Shown here: positions 52,276 to 60,359 of the stretch, in pieces
Layout of the letters: each line of letters starts with the position of its first letter
Position numbering within the stretch: the stretch's first letter is position 1
Source of the DNA: Micrococcales bacterium 31B
GTDB taxonomy: Bacteria; Actinomycetota; Actinomycetes; Actinomycetales; Dermabacteraceae
Reading direction: 5' to 3'
Assembly (NCBI GenBank): GCA_022803075.1
Contig: JAFFTF010000001.1
Span: forward strand, 98,747-162,746
DNA length: 64,000 bases
The notes under the pieces: model-generated
The model's input: only the letters and a program-made list of their open reading frames with translations
The model's database searches: none
Told to the model about the DNA's origin: nothing
Made by a program: the position numbers and the translations under genes

Positions 52276-53324
52276 CCACGACAGCTGACGCGCCCCGGGC
52301 CACCGAGGCGTCCGCACCCGTACTCGACGTGCGCGACCTGCGCCTGTGGTACGCGGGCGGTGCCGGGCCCATTAAGGCCGTGGACGGCGTGAGCTTCACG
52401 CTGCGCCGCGGCGAGGTGATGGGCCTGGTGGGGGAGTCGGGGTGTGGCAAGTCCACGCTCGGGCGCGCCCTGCTGGGCCTGCGACCCGAGTCGTCGGGCC
52501 TTGACGGCGAGATTAATTTTGGCGGACGCAACCTGGCCCCCCTGGCACCCAAGCAGTGGCCTTCCCTGCGTGGCGCGGGCCTCGGCATGATCTTTCAGGA
52601 GCCGATGACGCGTCTCGACCCGCTCATGAAGGTGCGCGACCATTTCAGGCGGGCGATTCGCGCGCACGAGAAGGTGAGCGTCGCGGAGGCGGACGCGCGG
52701 GCGCTGGAGGCGCTGCGCGCGATGGGCATTCCGCCGTCGCGGTACGCGAATTACCCGCACGAGTTCTCGGGCGGCATGCGTCAGCGCATCATGATCGCGC
52801 TCGCGCTGTCGCTGCGGCCACAATTCGTGGTGGCCGACGAGCCCACCACGGCGCTCGACGTGCTGGTGGAGGCGCAGATTGTACGCATTCTCGCCGACAT
52901 CAAGCAGACGTTCGCCCCCGCGATGATTCTCGTGACGCACAACCTTGGCATCGTGGGCCAGGCCTGTGACAAGGTGGCGGTCATGTACGCGGGGCGCATA
53001 GTCGAGCAGGGCACGGTGCAGGAGGTCTTTACGAACCCGCAGCATCCGTACACGCAGAAGCTGTTGGGCGCGACGATTTCGCTGTCGACTACCGAACTGG
53101 TGTCGATACCCGGCGCGCCGCCGGACCTCGTGCACCCGCCGTCGGGGTGCCGCTTCAGGCCGCGCTGCGATCAGGCGATGTCGGTGTGTGCCGAGCGGCA
53201 GCCCGTGCCGGTGACTCTCGCGAGCGGCGTCAGCGCCGAATGTCACCTCACGCAAAGAGATCACTTAAGTGCGGCCGAGCGTGCGCCGCTGGTGCAGGAG
53301 GTGAGTGATGTCGACGAAGCTTAA
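52272..53324 (+). CDS. Peptide ABC transporter ATPase, DppD/OppD-like
   Basis: 350 residues. Walker A GESGCGKST, Q-loop IFQEPM, signature FSGGMRQ, Walker B VVADEPTTALD. The C-terminal oligopeptide-transporter domain has the four-Cys pattern CRFRPRC...C...CHL of normal length. It overlaps the next ATPase gene by 17 bases. Confidence 0.92.
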   Translation: MTTTADAPRATEASAPVLDVRDLRLWYAGGAGPIKAVDGVSFTLRRGEVMGLVGESGCGKSTLGRALLGLRPESSGLDGEINFGGRNLAPLAPKQWPSLRGAGLGMIFQEPMTRLDPLMKVRDHFRRAIRAHEKVSVAEADARALEALRAMGIPPSRYANYPHEFSGGMRQRIMIALALSLRPQFVVADEPTTALDVLVEAQIVRILADIKQTFAPAMILVTHNLGIVGQACDKVAVMYAGRIVEQGTVQEVFTNPQHPYTQKLLGATISLSTTELVSIPGAPPDLVHPPSGCRFRPRCDQAMSVCAERQPVPVTLASGVSAECHLTQRDHLSAAERAPLVQEVSDVDEA

Positions 53325-54642
53325 TCTCAGTAAGGGCAGCGCGTCCACGTCGGGTGCGGCCCCGCAGCCGCTCGTCACGGTCGATAACGTGTCGGTGCAT
53401 TTCGCGCTCGGTTCGGGTGCGCTCGCGCGGCTGTTCGGGCGGTCCTCGGGGGTCGTGAAGGCCCTCGACGAGGTGTCGCTCGAGATCGCGCCGGGTGAGG
53501 TGGTGGGTCTCGTGGGTGAATCCGGCTCGGGCAAGTCGACCCTCGGTCGCGCGCTGCTGGGCATGGCACCCGTGAAGTCGGGCGCGATTCGCTACCGGGA
53601 TCGCGACATTACGGGCCTCGGCGAGAGTGCCATGAAGCCCCTGCGCAAGAAGCTGCAGATGGTGTTTCAAGATCCGGCGGCTGCGCTGAACCCCACGATG
53701 ACCATCTTCGAGGCCATCGAGGATGGCCTGATCGTGCACGGAGTTGGCGCGGCCGAGCGGCCCGCCCGCGTGCACGACGCGATGGAACGCGTGGGCCTCG
53801 CGCCCGTGGAGCGGTTCGCCTCGAAGTACCCGAGCGAGCTCTCGGGCGGTCAGAAGCAGCGCGCCGTGATCGCGCGTTCGGTGGCGCTTGACCCCGAGCT
53901 GATCGTCGCCGACGAGCCGATTTCTATGCTCGACATGTCGGTGCGTGCGAAGGTGCTCGACCTGATGAGCGGCCTGCGCGACGACAAGGGCATTTCGTTC
54001 CTGTACATCACGCACGATCTCGCCTCGGCGCGGTTCTTCTGCGACCGCATCGCCATCATGTACCTCGGCCGCATCGTGGAGACCGGCCCGGTGGCGGAGA
54101 TCTTCGCGAACCCGCAGCACCCCTACACGCGGGCGCTGCTGTCGGCGGTGCCCGACGTCTCCAAACTGGGTGCGCCCGACGACGCGCTGCCGCGGGGCGA
54201 GATTCCCGACGCCGCGCGACCGCCCGCTGGATGTGCCTTTCACCCGCGCTGCCCCGTCGCGTTTGCGGCGTGCGGCTGGGAGGGGCGCGACCTCAAGGTG
54301 GTGTTGGAGGAGCGCTGGGTGTCGCTCGAGGTCGAGGAGTATCAGCGCGAACTGGAGTTGTTTGGCGACCTCGGCGCGGTGACCACGGTAGGTGGGGTCT
54401 CGCGCGTGTCGGTGAAGGACTCGGCGGCGGCGCTCACGGTGCTGCACGCCATGCGCGACGCGGGCGAGCCGTTCTTCGCGGGAGTGCGCGAGATGCGTGC
54501 CGAGGGCTCGCACGTGGTGATCGAGTTCGTGGAGAGTTCGCGCCCAGATTTGCTGCCGGTCAGCGTCGTTGGCACCTCCGGTAGGGCGGACGCCTCGGGG
54601 GTGCGGGTGGCCTGTCACCTCGCGCAGCAGGGGGCAGGGTAG
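53308..54642 (+). CDS. Peptide ABC transporter ATPase, DppF/OppF-like, with ~96-residue insert
   Basis: 444 residues; usual OppF proteins have about 320-340. Walker A GESGSGKST, signature LSGGQKQR, Walker B IVADEPISMLD. In the C-terminal domain the last Cys pair is C322 and C436 with 113 residues between, against 17 in the partner ATPase. The insert (WEGRDLKVVLEERW ... GEPFFAGVREMRAEG) looks folded. GGAGG stands six bases before the ATG at 53308, so the GTG three bases earlier is not preferred. Confidence 0.9.
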   Translation: MSTKLNLSKGSASTSGAAPQPLVTVDNVSVHFALGSGALARLFGRSSGVVKALDEVSLEIAPGEVVGLVGESGSGKSTLGRALLGMAPVKSGAIRYRDRDITGLGESAMKPLRKKLQMVFQDPAAALNPTMTIFEAIEDGLIVHGVGAAERPARVHDAMERVGLAPVERFASKYPSELSGGQKQRAVIARSVALDPELIVADEPISMLDMSVRAKVLDLMSGLRDDKGISFLYITHDLASARFFCDRIAIMYLGRIVETGPVAEIFANPQHPYTRALLSAVPDVSKLGAPDDALPRGEIPDAARPPAGCAFHPRCPVAFAACGWEGRDLKVVLEERWVSLEVEEYQRELELFGDLGAVTTVGGVSRVSVKDSAAALTVLHAMRDAGEPFFAGVREMRAEGSHVVIEFVESSRPDLLPVSVVGTSGRADASGVRVACHLAQQGAG

Positions 54643-55029
54643 GGCGCGGCTGCAGGCGACTGAGAAGGAGAGATGTGCGCCGACGCGTCGCGGTGCACTG
54701 CCCTCAACATGGGAGCAGCCACGGGCCCGGCACCTTGCCGGTGAAGCGGTGGACTATACCGCGCCCGTGGCTGTCGGGTGGCCGCCTCGCGCTTTGCTCA
54801 ACGCGGTGCAGCGACGAAACCTTCAACAGTCCGTTTCGGGGCTCGCACTAGCGTGCGGCCACCTCCTGAGTCCCTAGCAAAATCATGTCTAGGACCACCT
54901 CCTTTCGGCGTAGGGCATCAGCGTACTCCCGCGCCGACACCGATCTCAACCAATTTTTGACCTGCATTTTTTGCGCGACTGCGTGGGTCTTGAACCCGCC
55001 AGGCGGGCGGCCTGAGAGAGAGTAGAGTC
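54643..55029. other. Structured intergenic region, 387 bases, no protein gene
   Basis: Dense inverted repeats: the three-way junction at 54716-54773, then GGTGGCCGC (54777-54785) with GCGGCCACC (54855-54863) enclosing CGAAAC-N12-GTTTCG, then CCTAG-N11-CTAGG. On the plus strand CCACCTCCT occurs twice (54859-54867 and 54894-54902), the same as the anti-Shine-Dalgarno end of 16S rRNA. On the minus strand the second copy reads GAAAGGAGGTGG, but only a 12-codon frame follows. A T6 run is at 54967-54972. It may encode a small RNA. Confidence 0.5.
54716..54773 (+). ncRNA. Candidate compact three-way-junction RNA (58 nt)
   Basis: An 11-bp perfect closing stem (54716-54726 with 54763-54773) encloses two 5-bp hairpins, CCGGC-N5-GCCGG (54727-54741) and GCGGT-N7-ACCGC (54746-54762). 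Only four bases (TGAA) are unpaired at the junction. The strand is not certain, as the structure is nearly symmetric. No known RNA family was recognised; core motifs of hammerhead ribozyme and tRNA are absent. Confidence 0.4.
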
Positions 55030-56286
55030 ATGACCGCAGCACGCACCCAACCAGCCAACGCAGCCGACGCTGCCAGCCCGGCCCCCGCGGCGTCCGGCCC
55101 CCCACGCCCCCGGCCCTCGCAGCGCTCGCACGTGCCGTCGTTCGAGGTGGTGAACATCTTGAACCGCGTGAACGACCTGCGCCACGCGGGCCACGAGGTG
55201 CTCAGCATGTGCGCGGGAGAGCCCTCCACGGGGGCGCCCGGCCCCGTTAAGCGCCGCCTCGCGGCACTCATGAGCGAGGTCAACCCGCTCGGCTACACGG
55301 CCAGTTTTGGTATCACGCCCCTGCGCGAACGCCTCGCGCAGCACTATCTCGACTGGTACGGGGTGCGCGTGCCGACCGAGCGCATCGCCGTGACCACGGG
55401 CTCCTCCGGGGCTTTCGCGGCCGTGTTTCTCGCGGCCTTCAACCCGGGCGACCGCGTTGCCCTCGCGCGGCCCGGCTACCCCGCGTACCGCAACATCCTG
55501 GAGGCGCTCGGCTGCGTAGTGGTCGACATCGACTGCGGCCCCGAGACACGCTTTCAACCCACGCCCGCACTGCTCGACCGGGCCCTCACCGAGCACGGCG
55601 AGCTGCACGGATTAATCGTCGCGAGCCCCGCCAACCCGACGGGCACGATGGTCACGCGCGAACAACTCGCGGCGCTGGGCGAGTGGTGCGATGCGCACGC
55701 GGTGAGGCTCGTCAGCGACGAGATCTATCACGGCCTCGTGTACGGCGACGAGCCCGCCACCTGCGCCCTGGAGGTGGCCCCGAATGCCATCGTGATCAGC
55801 AGCTTTAGCAAATATTGGGGCATGACGGGCTGGCGGCTGGGGTGGAGCATACTGCCCGAAGACCTCGTGCCCGGGGTCGACGCTCTAGCCGGCAACATCG
55901 CGCTGTGCGCTCCCGTGCCCGCCCAGATAGCGGCCGTGGAGGCCTTCACCCCCGAGGCCTACGCCGAATGCGAGGCCAACCTCGCGGCCTACCGTCGGCA
56001 GCGCGCGCTGCTGCTCGACACGGCGCCCGCCCTCGGCTGGCGCGACCTCGCCCCCGCGGACGGCGCGTTCTACTTCTATGGGCGACTCAGCGAGGAGCAG
56101 CTCGCGCGCCACGGCGGCACGTCGATGCAATGGTGCGCCGACCTGCTCGCCGAGCACGGGGTGGCCATGACGCCCGGGTTTGACTTCGACCGGCGCCTCG
56201 GCCACGAGACCGTGCGCCTCTCGTTCGCGTGCACCGAAGATGTGCTGGCACGCTCGCTCACGCGAATCCTCGAGTTCCAATCGTGA
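55030..56286 (+). CDS. Class I aminotransferase (PLP-dependent)
   Basis: 418 residues. A Pro/Ala-rich start of 35 residues precedes SFEVVNILNRVNDL. PLP contacts are SPANPTG with Asn, SDEIYHGLVYG with Asp and Tyr, and SSFSKYWGMTGWRLGW with the Schiff-base Lys261. This is the aspartate/alanine aminotransferase branch; the amino donor cannot be told. The ribosome site is weak (GAGAGAG). Confidence 0.88.
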   Translation: MTAARTQPANAADAASPAPAASGPPRPRPSQRSHVPSFEVVNILNRVNDLRHAGHEVLSMCAGEPSTGAPGPVKRRLAALMSEVNPLGYTASFGITPLRERLAQHYLDWYGVRVPTERIAVTTGSSGAFAAVFLAAFNPGDRVALARPGYPAYRNILEALGCVVVDIDCGPETRFQPTPALLDRALTEHGELHGLIVASPANPTGTMVTREQLAALGEWCDAHAVRLVSDEIYHGLVYGDEPATCALEVAPNAIVISSFSKYWGMTGWRLGWSILPEDLVPGVDALAGNIALCAPVPAQIAAVEAFTPEAYAECEANLAAYRRQRALLLDTAPALGWRDLAPADGAFYFYGRLSEEQLARHGGTSMQWCADLLAEHGVAMTPGFDFDRRLGHETVRLSFACTEDVLARSLTRILEFQS

Positions 56287-56380
56287 GCGGTCAGCCCGGG
56301 CGCCGCGTGGGCAGCGGGGCAATTGACCGCGGCGACCCCGTATAGGCTGGTGATCACCACCACACGCACAAAGGCCAGCC

Positions 56381-59248
56381 ATGCCCCACGAACCGTCCCC
56401 CCTGCTCACGCAGCTCGCCGCGCAACTCACCGAACCCGAACGCGCGAGCGAACGGCCCCTCGACCTGCACGCGCTCGCGAGCGACGCCTCCCACTTCGCC
56501 CTCACCCCGCGCGCGGTCGTCCGCGCCGCCGACGCCACCGAGGTGGCCCGCATCCTTGCAGCTTGCAGCGCGGCGGGCACGCCCGTCACGTTCCGCTCCG
56601 GCGGCACGAGCCTTTCGGGGCAGGCCGTGACCGAATCCGTGCTGGTCGACGTGCGGCGGCACTTTCAAGCCGTCGAGGTGCTTGACGAGGGGGCCCGCGT
56701 TCGCGTCGAACCCGGCTGCGTGCTGGCCCGCGCCAACGCGCGGCTCGCCCCCCACGGGCGCAAGATCGGCCCCGACCCCGCGAGCGAGTCGGCCTGCACC
56801 ATCGGCGGGGTTATCTCAAACAATTCGAGCGGCATGGCCTGCGGCGTCGCCGACAACAGCTACCACACCCTGCACGCGCTGCGCTTCGTGCTGCCGAGCG
56901 GCACCGTGGTCGACACGGCCCTGCCCGACGCCGACGCTCGCCTCCGCCACGACGAGCCCGAACTGCACGCGGGTCTCGCCCGCTTGCGCGACCGCGTGCG
57001 GGCGAACCCCGCCTCGGTCGCCACCCTCACCGCGCAGTTCGCCATGAAAAACACCATGGGTTACTCCCTGAACGCCCTGCTCGACTTCGACGAACCCGCG
57101 CAGATACTCGCCCACCTCGTCGTCGGCGCCGAGGGCACCCTCGCCTTCGTGGCCTCGGCGACCTTCAACACCGTGCCCCTGCGCAGCCACCTCGCGACCG
57201 CACTGGCGGTCTTCGACTCGACCGCGGCGGCCACCGACGCCCTGCCCGGACTCGTCGCGACGGGCGCCGCCACGCTCGAGCTCATGGACGCGACCTCGCT
57301 GCGCGTGGGCCAGCGCGCCCCCGACGCCCCCGCCCTGATCCGCGACCTCGACGTGCGCCGCCACGCGGCGCTGCTGATCGAGTATCGCGCCGACGACGCG
57401 AGCGGTCTCGACGCCTACACGGCGGACTTTGCCCGGGAGGCGAACCGGCTGGGCCTGCCCCGCGGCGTCCAGCTCTCGGCCGACCCGCGGCTGCGCGCCG
57501 ACCTCTGGCACCTGCGCAAGGGCCTCTACGCGATGGTCGCGGGCGCGCGGCCCACCGGCACGACGGCGCTGCTCGAAGACGTCGTCGTGCCCGTCGAGAA
57601 GCTGAGTTCCACGTGCGACCGGCTCGGCGCGATGTTCGACCGCTACGGCTACGAGGATTGCGTGATCTTCGGTCACGCCAAGGACGGCAACATCCACTTC
57701 ATGCTCACCGACCGCTTTGTGGGTGACGGCCTCGACCGTTACGCGGCGTTCACCGAAGACATGGTCGACCTCGTGCTCGCGGCGGGCGGCTCCCTCAAGG
57801 CCGAGCACGGCACGGGCCGCGTCATGGCACCGTACGTGCGCCGCCAGTTTGGCGACGAACTCTACGACGTGATGGTGCAGATCAAGGCGCTGTGCGACCC
57901 GAGCGGCATCCTGAATCCGGGGGTGATTCTGACCGAGGACGCCACCGCTCACCTCAAGCACATCAAGGCCTGGCCGACCGTCGAACCCGAGGTGGACCGC
58001 TGCGTCGAGTGCGGGTACTGCGAGCCCGTCTGCCCGAGCCGCAACCTCACCCTCACCCCGCGGCAGCGCATCGTCGCAGATCGCGCGATGCAGCGCGCCC
58101 GGGCCGCGGGCGACACCGCGCTGCTCGCCGACCTGAGCCGCGACTACGACTATGCGGGGCTCGACACATGCGCCGTCGATGGCCTCTGCCAGAGCGCCTG
58201 CCCCGTCAGCATCAACACGGGAGACCTCGTGAAGCGACTGCGGGGCGAGGGCCGCGGCCCCGTCGAGCGGGCCGCGGCGAAGGCTGTGGGGACGCGCTGG
58301 TCCGCCGTGGGCGGCGTCGCCTCCCTGGCCCTCAGCGCGGCCACGAAACTGCCCGCGCCGCTCGTGACGGGCCCCAATGCGCTGGCCCGGCGCCTGCTCG
58401 GGGCCGAGGTGGTGCCGCAGTGGAGCGCCGACCTGCCGGGCGGCGGGGCCTCGCGCGCGCGTCCGCAACCCCAGGGCGTACCCGATGTGGTGTACCTGCC
58501 CGCGTGCATCGGGCGCATGTTCGGCGCGGCTCCGGGCCACGATGCGGTGCAGGATTCGTTTCTGGCGCTGTGCGAGCGCGTGGGGATCACGGCTCAGGTG
58601 CCCGAGGGAATCGACGCGCTGTGCTGCGGCACCCCCGCGGCGTCGAAGGGCTACGCCGAGGCGGCACGTGCCATGCGCGAGCTCGCGCTGACGAGCCTGC
58701 TGCGGGCGAGCCTCGGGGGAGCCGTGCCCGTGGTGTGCGACGCGTCCTCATGCACGGAGGCCCTGGTCAGCGCAGCGGGGGAGGCCGGCCCTGAGGGTGT
58801 TCCCGCGCTGCGGGTGATCGATGTCGTGCAATACACCGCCGAGCACGTGCTGCCGCGACTCCGCGAGCACGCGCCGCAGAGCTCAGCAACCGATGCTCGC
58901 CTCGACCGGCTCGTGCTGCACCCCACGTGTTCGTCGCAGAAGCTGGGCATCGCCGCTCACCTGCGGGAGGTCGCGCAGGCGGCGGCCCGCGAGGTGGTGA
59001 TACCCGACGACTGGGGCTGCTGTGCGTTCGCGGGAGACCGCGGCATGCTGCACCCCGAACTCACGGCGGCGGCGACCGCTCCCGAGGCTGCCGCCATTGC
59101 AAGGCTCGACGCAGCGGCTGCCCCGGGCGCCGTGGGGTACGCGAGTTGCAGCCGCACGTGCGAGATCGGCCTGAGCCGCGCCACGGGTGCCGAGTACGTG
59201 CATGTCATCACGGCCCTCGAAGAGGCGACCCGGCCCGCGCGGGTCTGA
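56381..59248 (+). CDS. FAD-linked D-lactate-type dehydrogenase fused to Fe-S/CCG domains
   Basis: 955 residues. The N-terminal half is a PCMH-type FAD oxidase (VTFRSGGTSLSGQAV, GPDPASESACTIGGVISNNSSGMACG in outline; C-terminal AEHGTGRVMAPYV). Fe-S clusters follow: C541, C544, C547, C551 in CVECGYCEPVCP, then CAVDGLCQSACP. The last part has two CCG-type domains (LCCGTPAASKGY, GCCAFAGDRGMLHPE). The fusion resembles GlcD plus GlcF and Dld-II enzymes that oxidise D-lactate or glycolate and pass electrons to the membrane quinone pool. AAAGG precedes the ATG. Confidence 0.9.
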   Translation: MPHEPSPLLTQLAAQLTEPERASERPLDLHALASDASHFALTPRAVVRAADATEVARILAACSAAGTPVTFRSGGTSLSGQAVTESVLVDVRRHFQAVEVLDEGARVRVEPGCVLARANARLAPHGRKIGPDPASESACTIGGVISNNSSGMACGVADNSYHTLHALRFVLPSGTVVDTALPDADARLRHDEPELHAGLARLRDRVRANPASVATLTAQFAMKNTMGYSLNALLDFDEPAQILAHLVVGAEGTLAFVASATFNTVPLRSHLATALAVFDSTAAATDALPGLVATGAATLELMDATSLRVGQRAPDAPALIRDLDVRRHAALLIEYRADDASGLDAYTADFAREANRLGLPRGVQLSADPRLRADLWHLRKGLYAMVAGARPTGTTALLEDVVVPVEKLSSTCDRLGAMFDRYGYEDCVIFGHAKDGNIHFMLTDRFVGDGLDRYAAFTEDMVDLVLAAGGSLKAEHGTGRVMAPYVRRQFGDELYDVMVQIKALCDPSGILNPGVILTEDATAHLKHIKAWPTVEPEVDRCVECGYCEPVCPSRNLTLTPRQRIVADRAMQRARAAGDTALLADLSRDYDYAGLDTCAVDGLCQSACPVSINTGDLVKRLRGEGRGPVERAAAKAVGTRWSAVGGVASLALSAATKLPAPLVTGPNALARRLLGAEVVPQWSADLPGGGASRARPQPQGVPDVVYLPACIGRMFGAAPGHDAVQDSFLALCERVGITAQVPEGIDALCCGTPAASKGYAEAARAMRELALTSLLRASLGGAVPVVCDASSCTEALVSAAGEAGPEGVPALRVIDVVQYTAEHVLPRLREHAPQSSATDARLDRLVLHPTCSSQKLGIAAHLREVAQAAAREVVIPDDWGCCAFAGDRGMLHPELTAAATAPEAAAIARLDAAAAPGAVGYASCSRTCEIGLSRATGAEYVHVITALEEATRPARV

Positions 59249-59285
59249 GCCGGCGGCGCCAGCGGGCCCGCGCGCGTCCGGCCCC

Positions 59286-60038
59286 CTACCCCGGCAGGCG
59301 GTACACCGAAACGTGGCTCGCAGATTCGCCCGTGAACTCCGCGCCGGACCAGTCGGCCCAGCGTGACTCGAGGGTGAAACCCGCGAGCCGCGCCATGAGG
59401 TCGAGCTCGCTGGGCCAAATGTACCGGTGGGGAGTGCGCGCGATGCTGGCCTCGCGCGAGCCGGTCACGTTCGGGTCGAAGCGCACGTGGTGCGAGACGA
59501 GGTGCTGGCGCAGCGTGTCGACGGTGTCGACGAGCAGGTAGCCGGGCTCGCTGACCTCGACCGTGCCGCCGCGCCCTGGCGCGAGCGCGCGCAGTTGCGG
59601 CACCCAGAGCTCGATCACGAAGCAGCCTCCGGGCGCGAGATGGCGGGCGGCGTTGCGAAAGCATTCCACCTGCTCGTCCTGGCTGAGTAGGTTCGCAATC
59701 GTGTTAAAGACGAGGTAGGTGAGCGAGAACCCCTCGCCCGCCGAGGCGGTGGCCATGTCGCCCGCGACCACGGGCAGGCGCTCGGGCCCGACCTTCTCGC
59801 GCAGTCGCTCGATCATGGCGGTCGAGAGCTCGATGCCGTGCACCTCCACGCCGGCGCCGGCGAGGGGGATCGCGACGCGGCCCGTGCCGATGGCGAACTC
59901 GACGGCGCGGCCCCCGGCGGCGAGCCGCGCGAGGGTGCGCACGGTGGGTTTGAGCACGGCGTCGCTGAACATGCCCTCGCCCGGAGTGTCATAGGAGCGC
60001 GCGGCGGCGGCGTCCCAGAGGCGGTTTTGGTCGATCAT
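59286..60038 (-). CDS. Class I SAM-dependent methyltransferase
   Basis: 250 residues. Motif I is AVEFAIGTGRVAIPLA near residue 45, then VHGIELSTAMIERLREK and FSLTYLVFNTIANLLSQDEQ. The C-terminal half is of beta strands typical of small-molecule methyltransferases. Substrate unknown. It converges on the lactate dehydrogenase gene, with 37 bases between stops. The ATG at 60038 is chosen; a GTG 33 bases upstream is possible. Confidence 0.85.
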   Translation of the reverse strand: MIDQNRLWDAAAARSYDTPGEGMFSDAVLKPTVRTLARLAAGGRAVEFAIGTGRVAIPLAGAGVEVHGIELSTAMIERLREKVGPERLPVVAGDMATASAGEGFSLTYLVFNTIANLLSQDEQVECFRNAARHLAPGGCFVIELWVPQLRALAPGRGGTVEVSEPGYLLVDTVDTLRQHLVSHHVRFDPNVTGSREASIARTPHRYIWPSELDLMARLAGFTLESRWADWSGAEFTGESASHVSVYRLPG

Positions 60039-60359
60039 GCGCCCAGCGTGGCAGCCGTGGGTGCGCGCCACAACTCTTTTTCGGGCTTTTCGGGCTTTTT
60101 AGGGTCGGACGCGCGTGTGGTCGGGTCACGCGACACCCCCCGCTGGCGCGACCCCATGGCTTGCGTCACGCAGTTCGGGGCGCCCCATGTTATCTGCGTC
60201 TCACGTCGCTGGCCAGCGGGTTTGCAACTACTCGGGAATGTTCACCTGTTGTTCACCATGGCCACTATGGCCCTTCACTGTGCCTCCTTACCGTTGGAGA
60301 CGGCAAGTTCTCGTGTTTCATCGCGCCCACAAGGCGTTCACCACACCGAAGAGGTACCC
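60039..60359. promoter_or_regulatory. Divergent region upstream of pstS, 321 bases
   Basis: Near the methyltransferase side lie two copies of CGGGCTTTT (60083-60100) and CGGACGCGCGTG (60106-60117). The PHO-box-like repeat is at 60240-60257. CACTAT (60263-60268) may be the pstS -10 box, giving a leader of about 85 bases that contains another GTTCACC at 60336-60342. Confidence 0.55.
60240..60257 (+). promoter_or_regulatory. PHO-box-like direct repeat upstream of pstS
   Basis: GTTCACC at 60240-60246 and 60251-60257, perfect repeats with an 11-bp period. This matches the direct-repeat unit of actinobacterial PhoP boxes (GTTCACC). Confidence 0.75.

Noticed and set aside
54661-54744. Small gene starting with ATG at 54673 after AAGGAG (23 codons, Cys-containing)
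   Set aside because: Ribosome-site spacing is too short, the product has no recognisable feature, and the frame runs through the three-way junction structure.
54643-55029. RNase P RNA, tmRNA or SRP RNA
   Set aside because: None of their conserved core sequences could be found on either strand.
56816-58540. 574-codon minus-strand frame opposite the lactate dehydrogenase gene
   Set aside because: Antisense shadow: Gly/Val/Arg-rich without motifs, while the plus strand encodes FAD and Fe-S motifs throughout.
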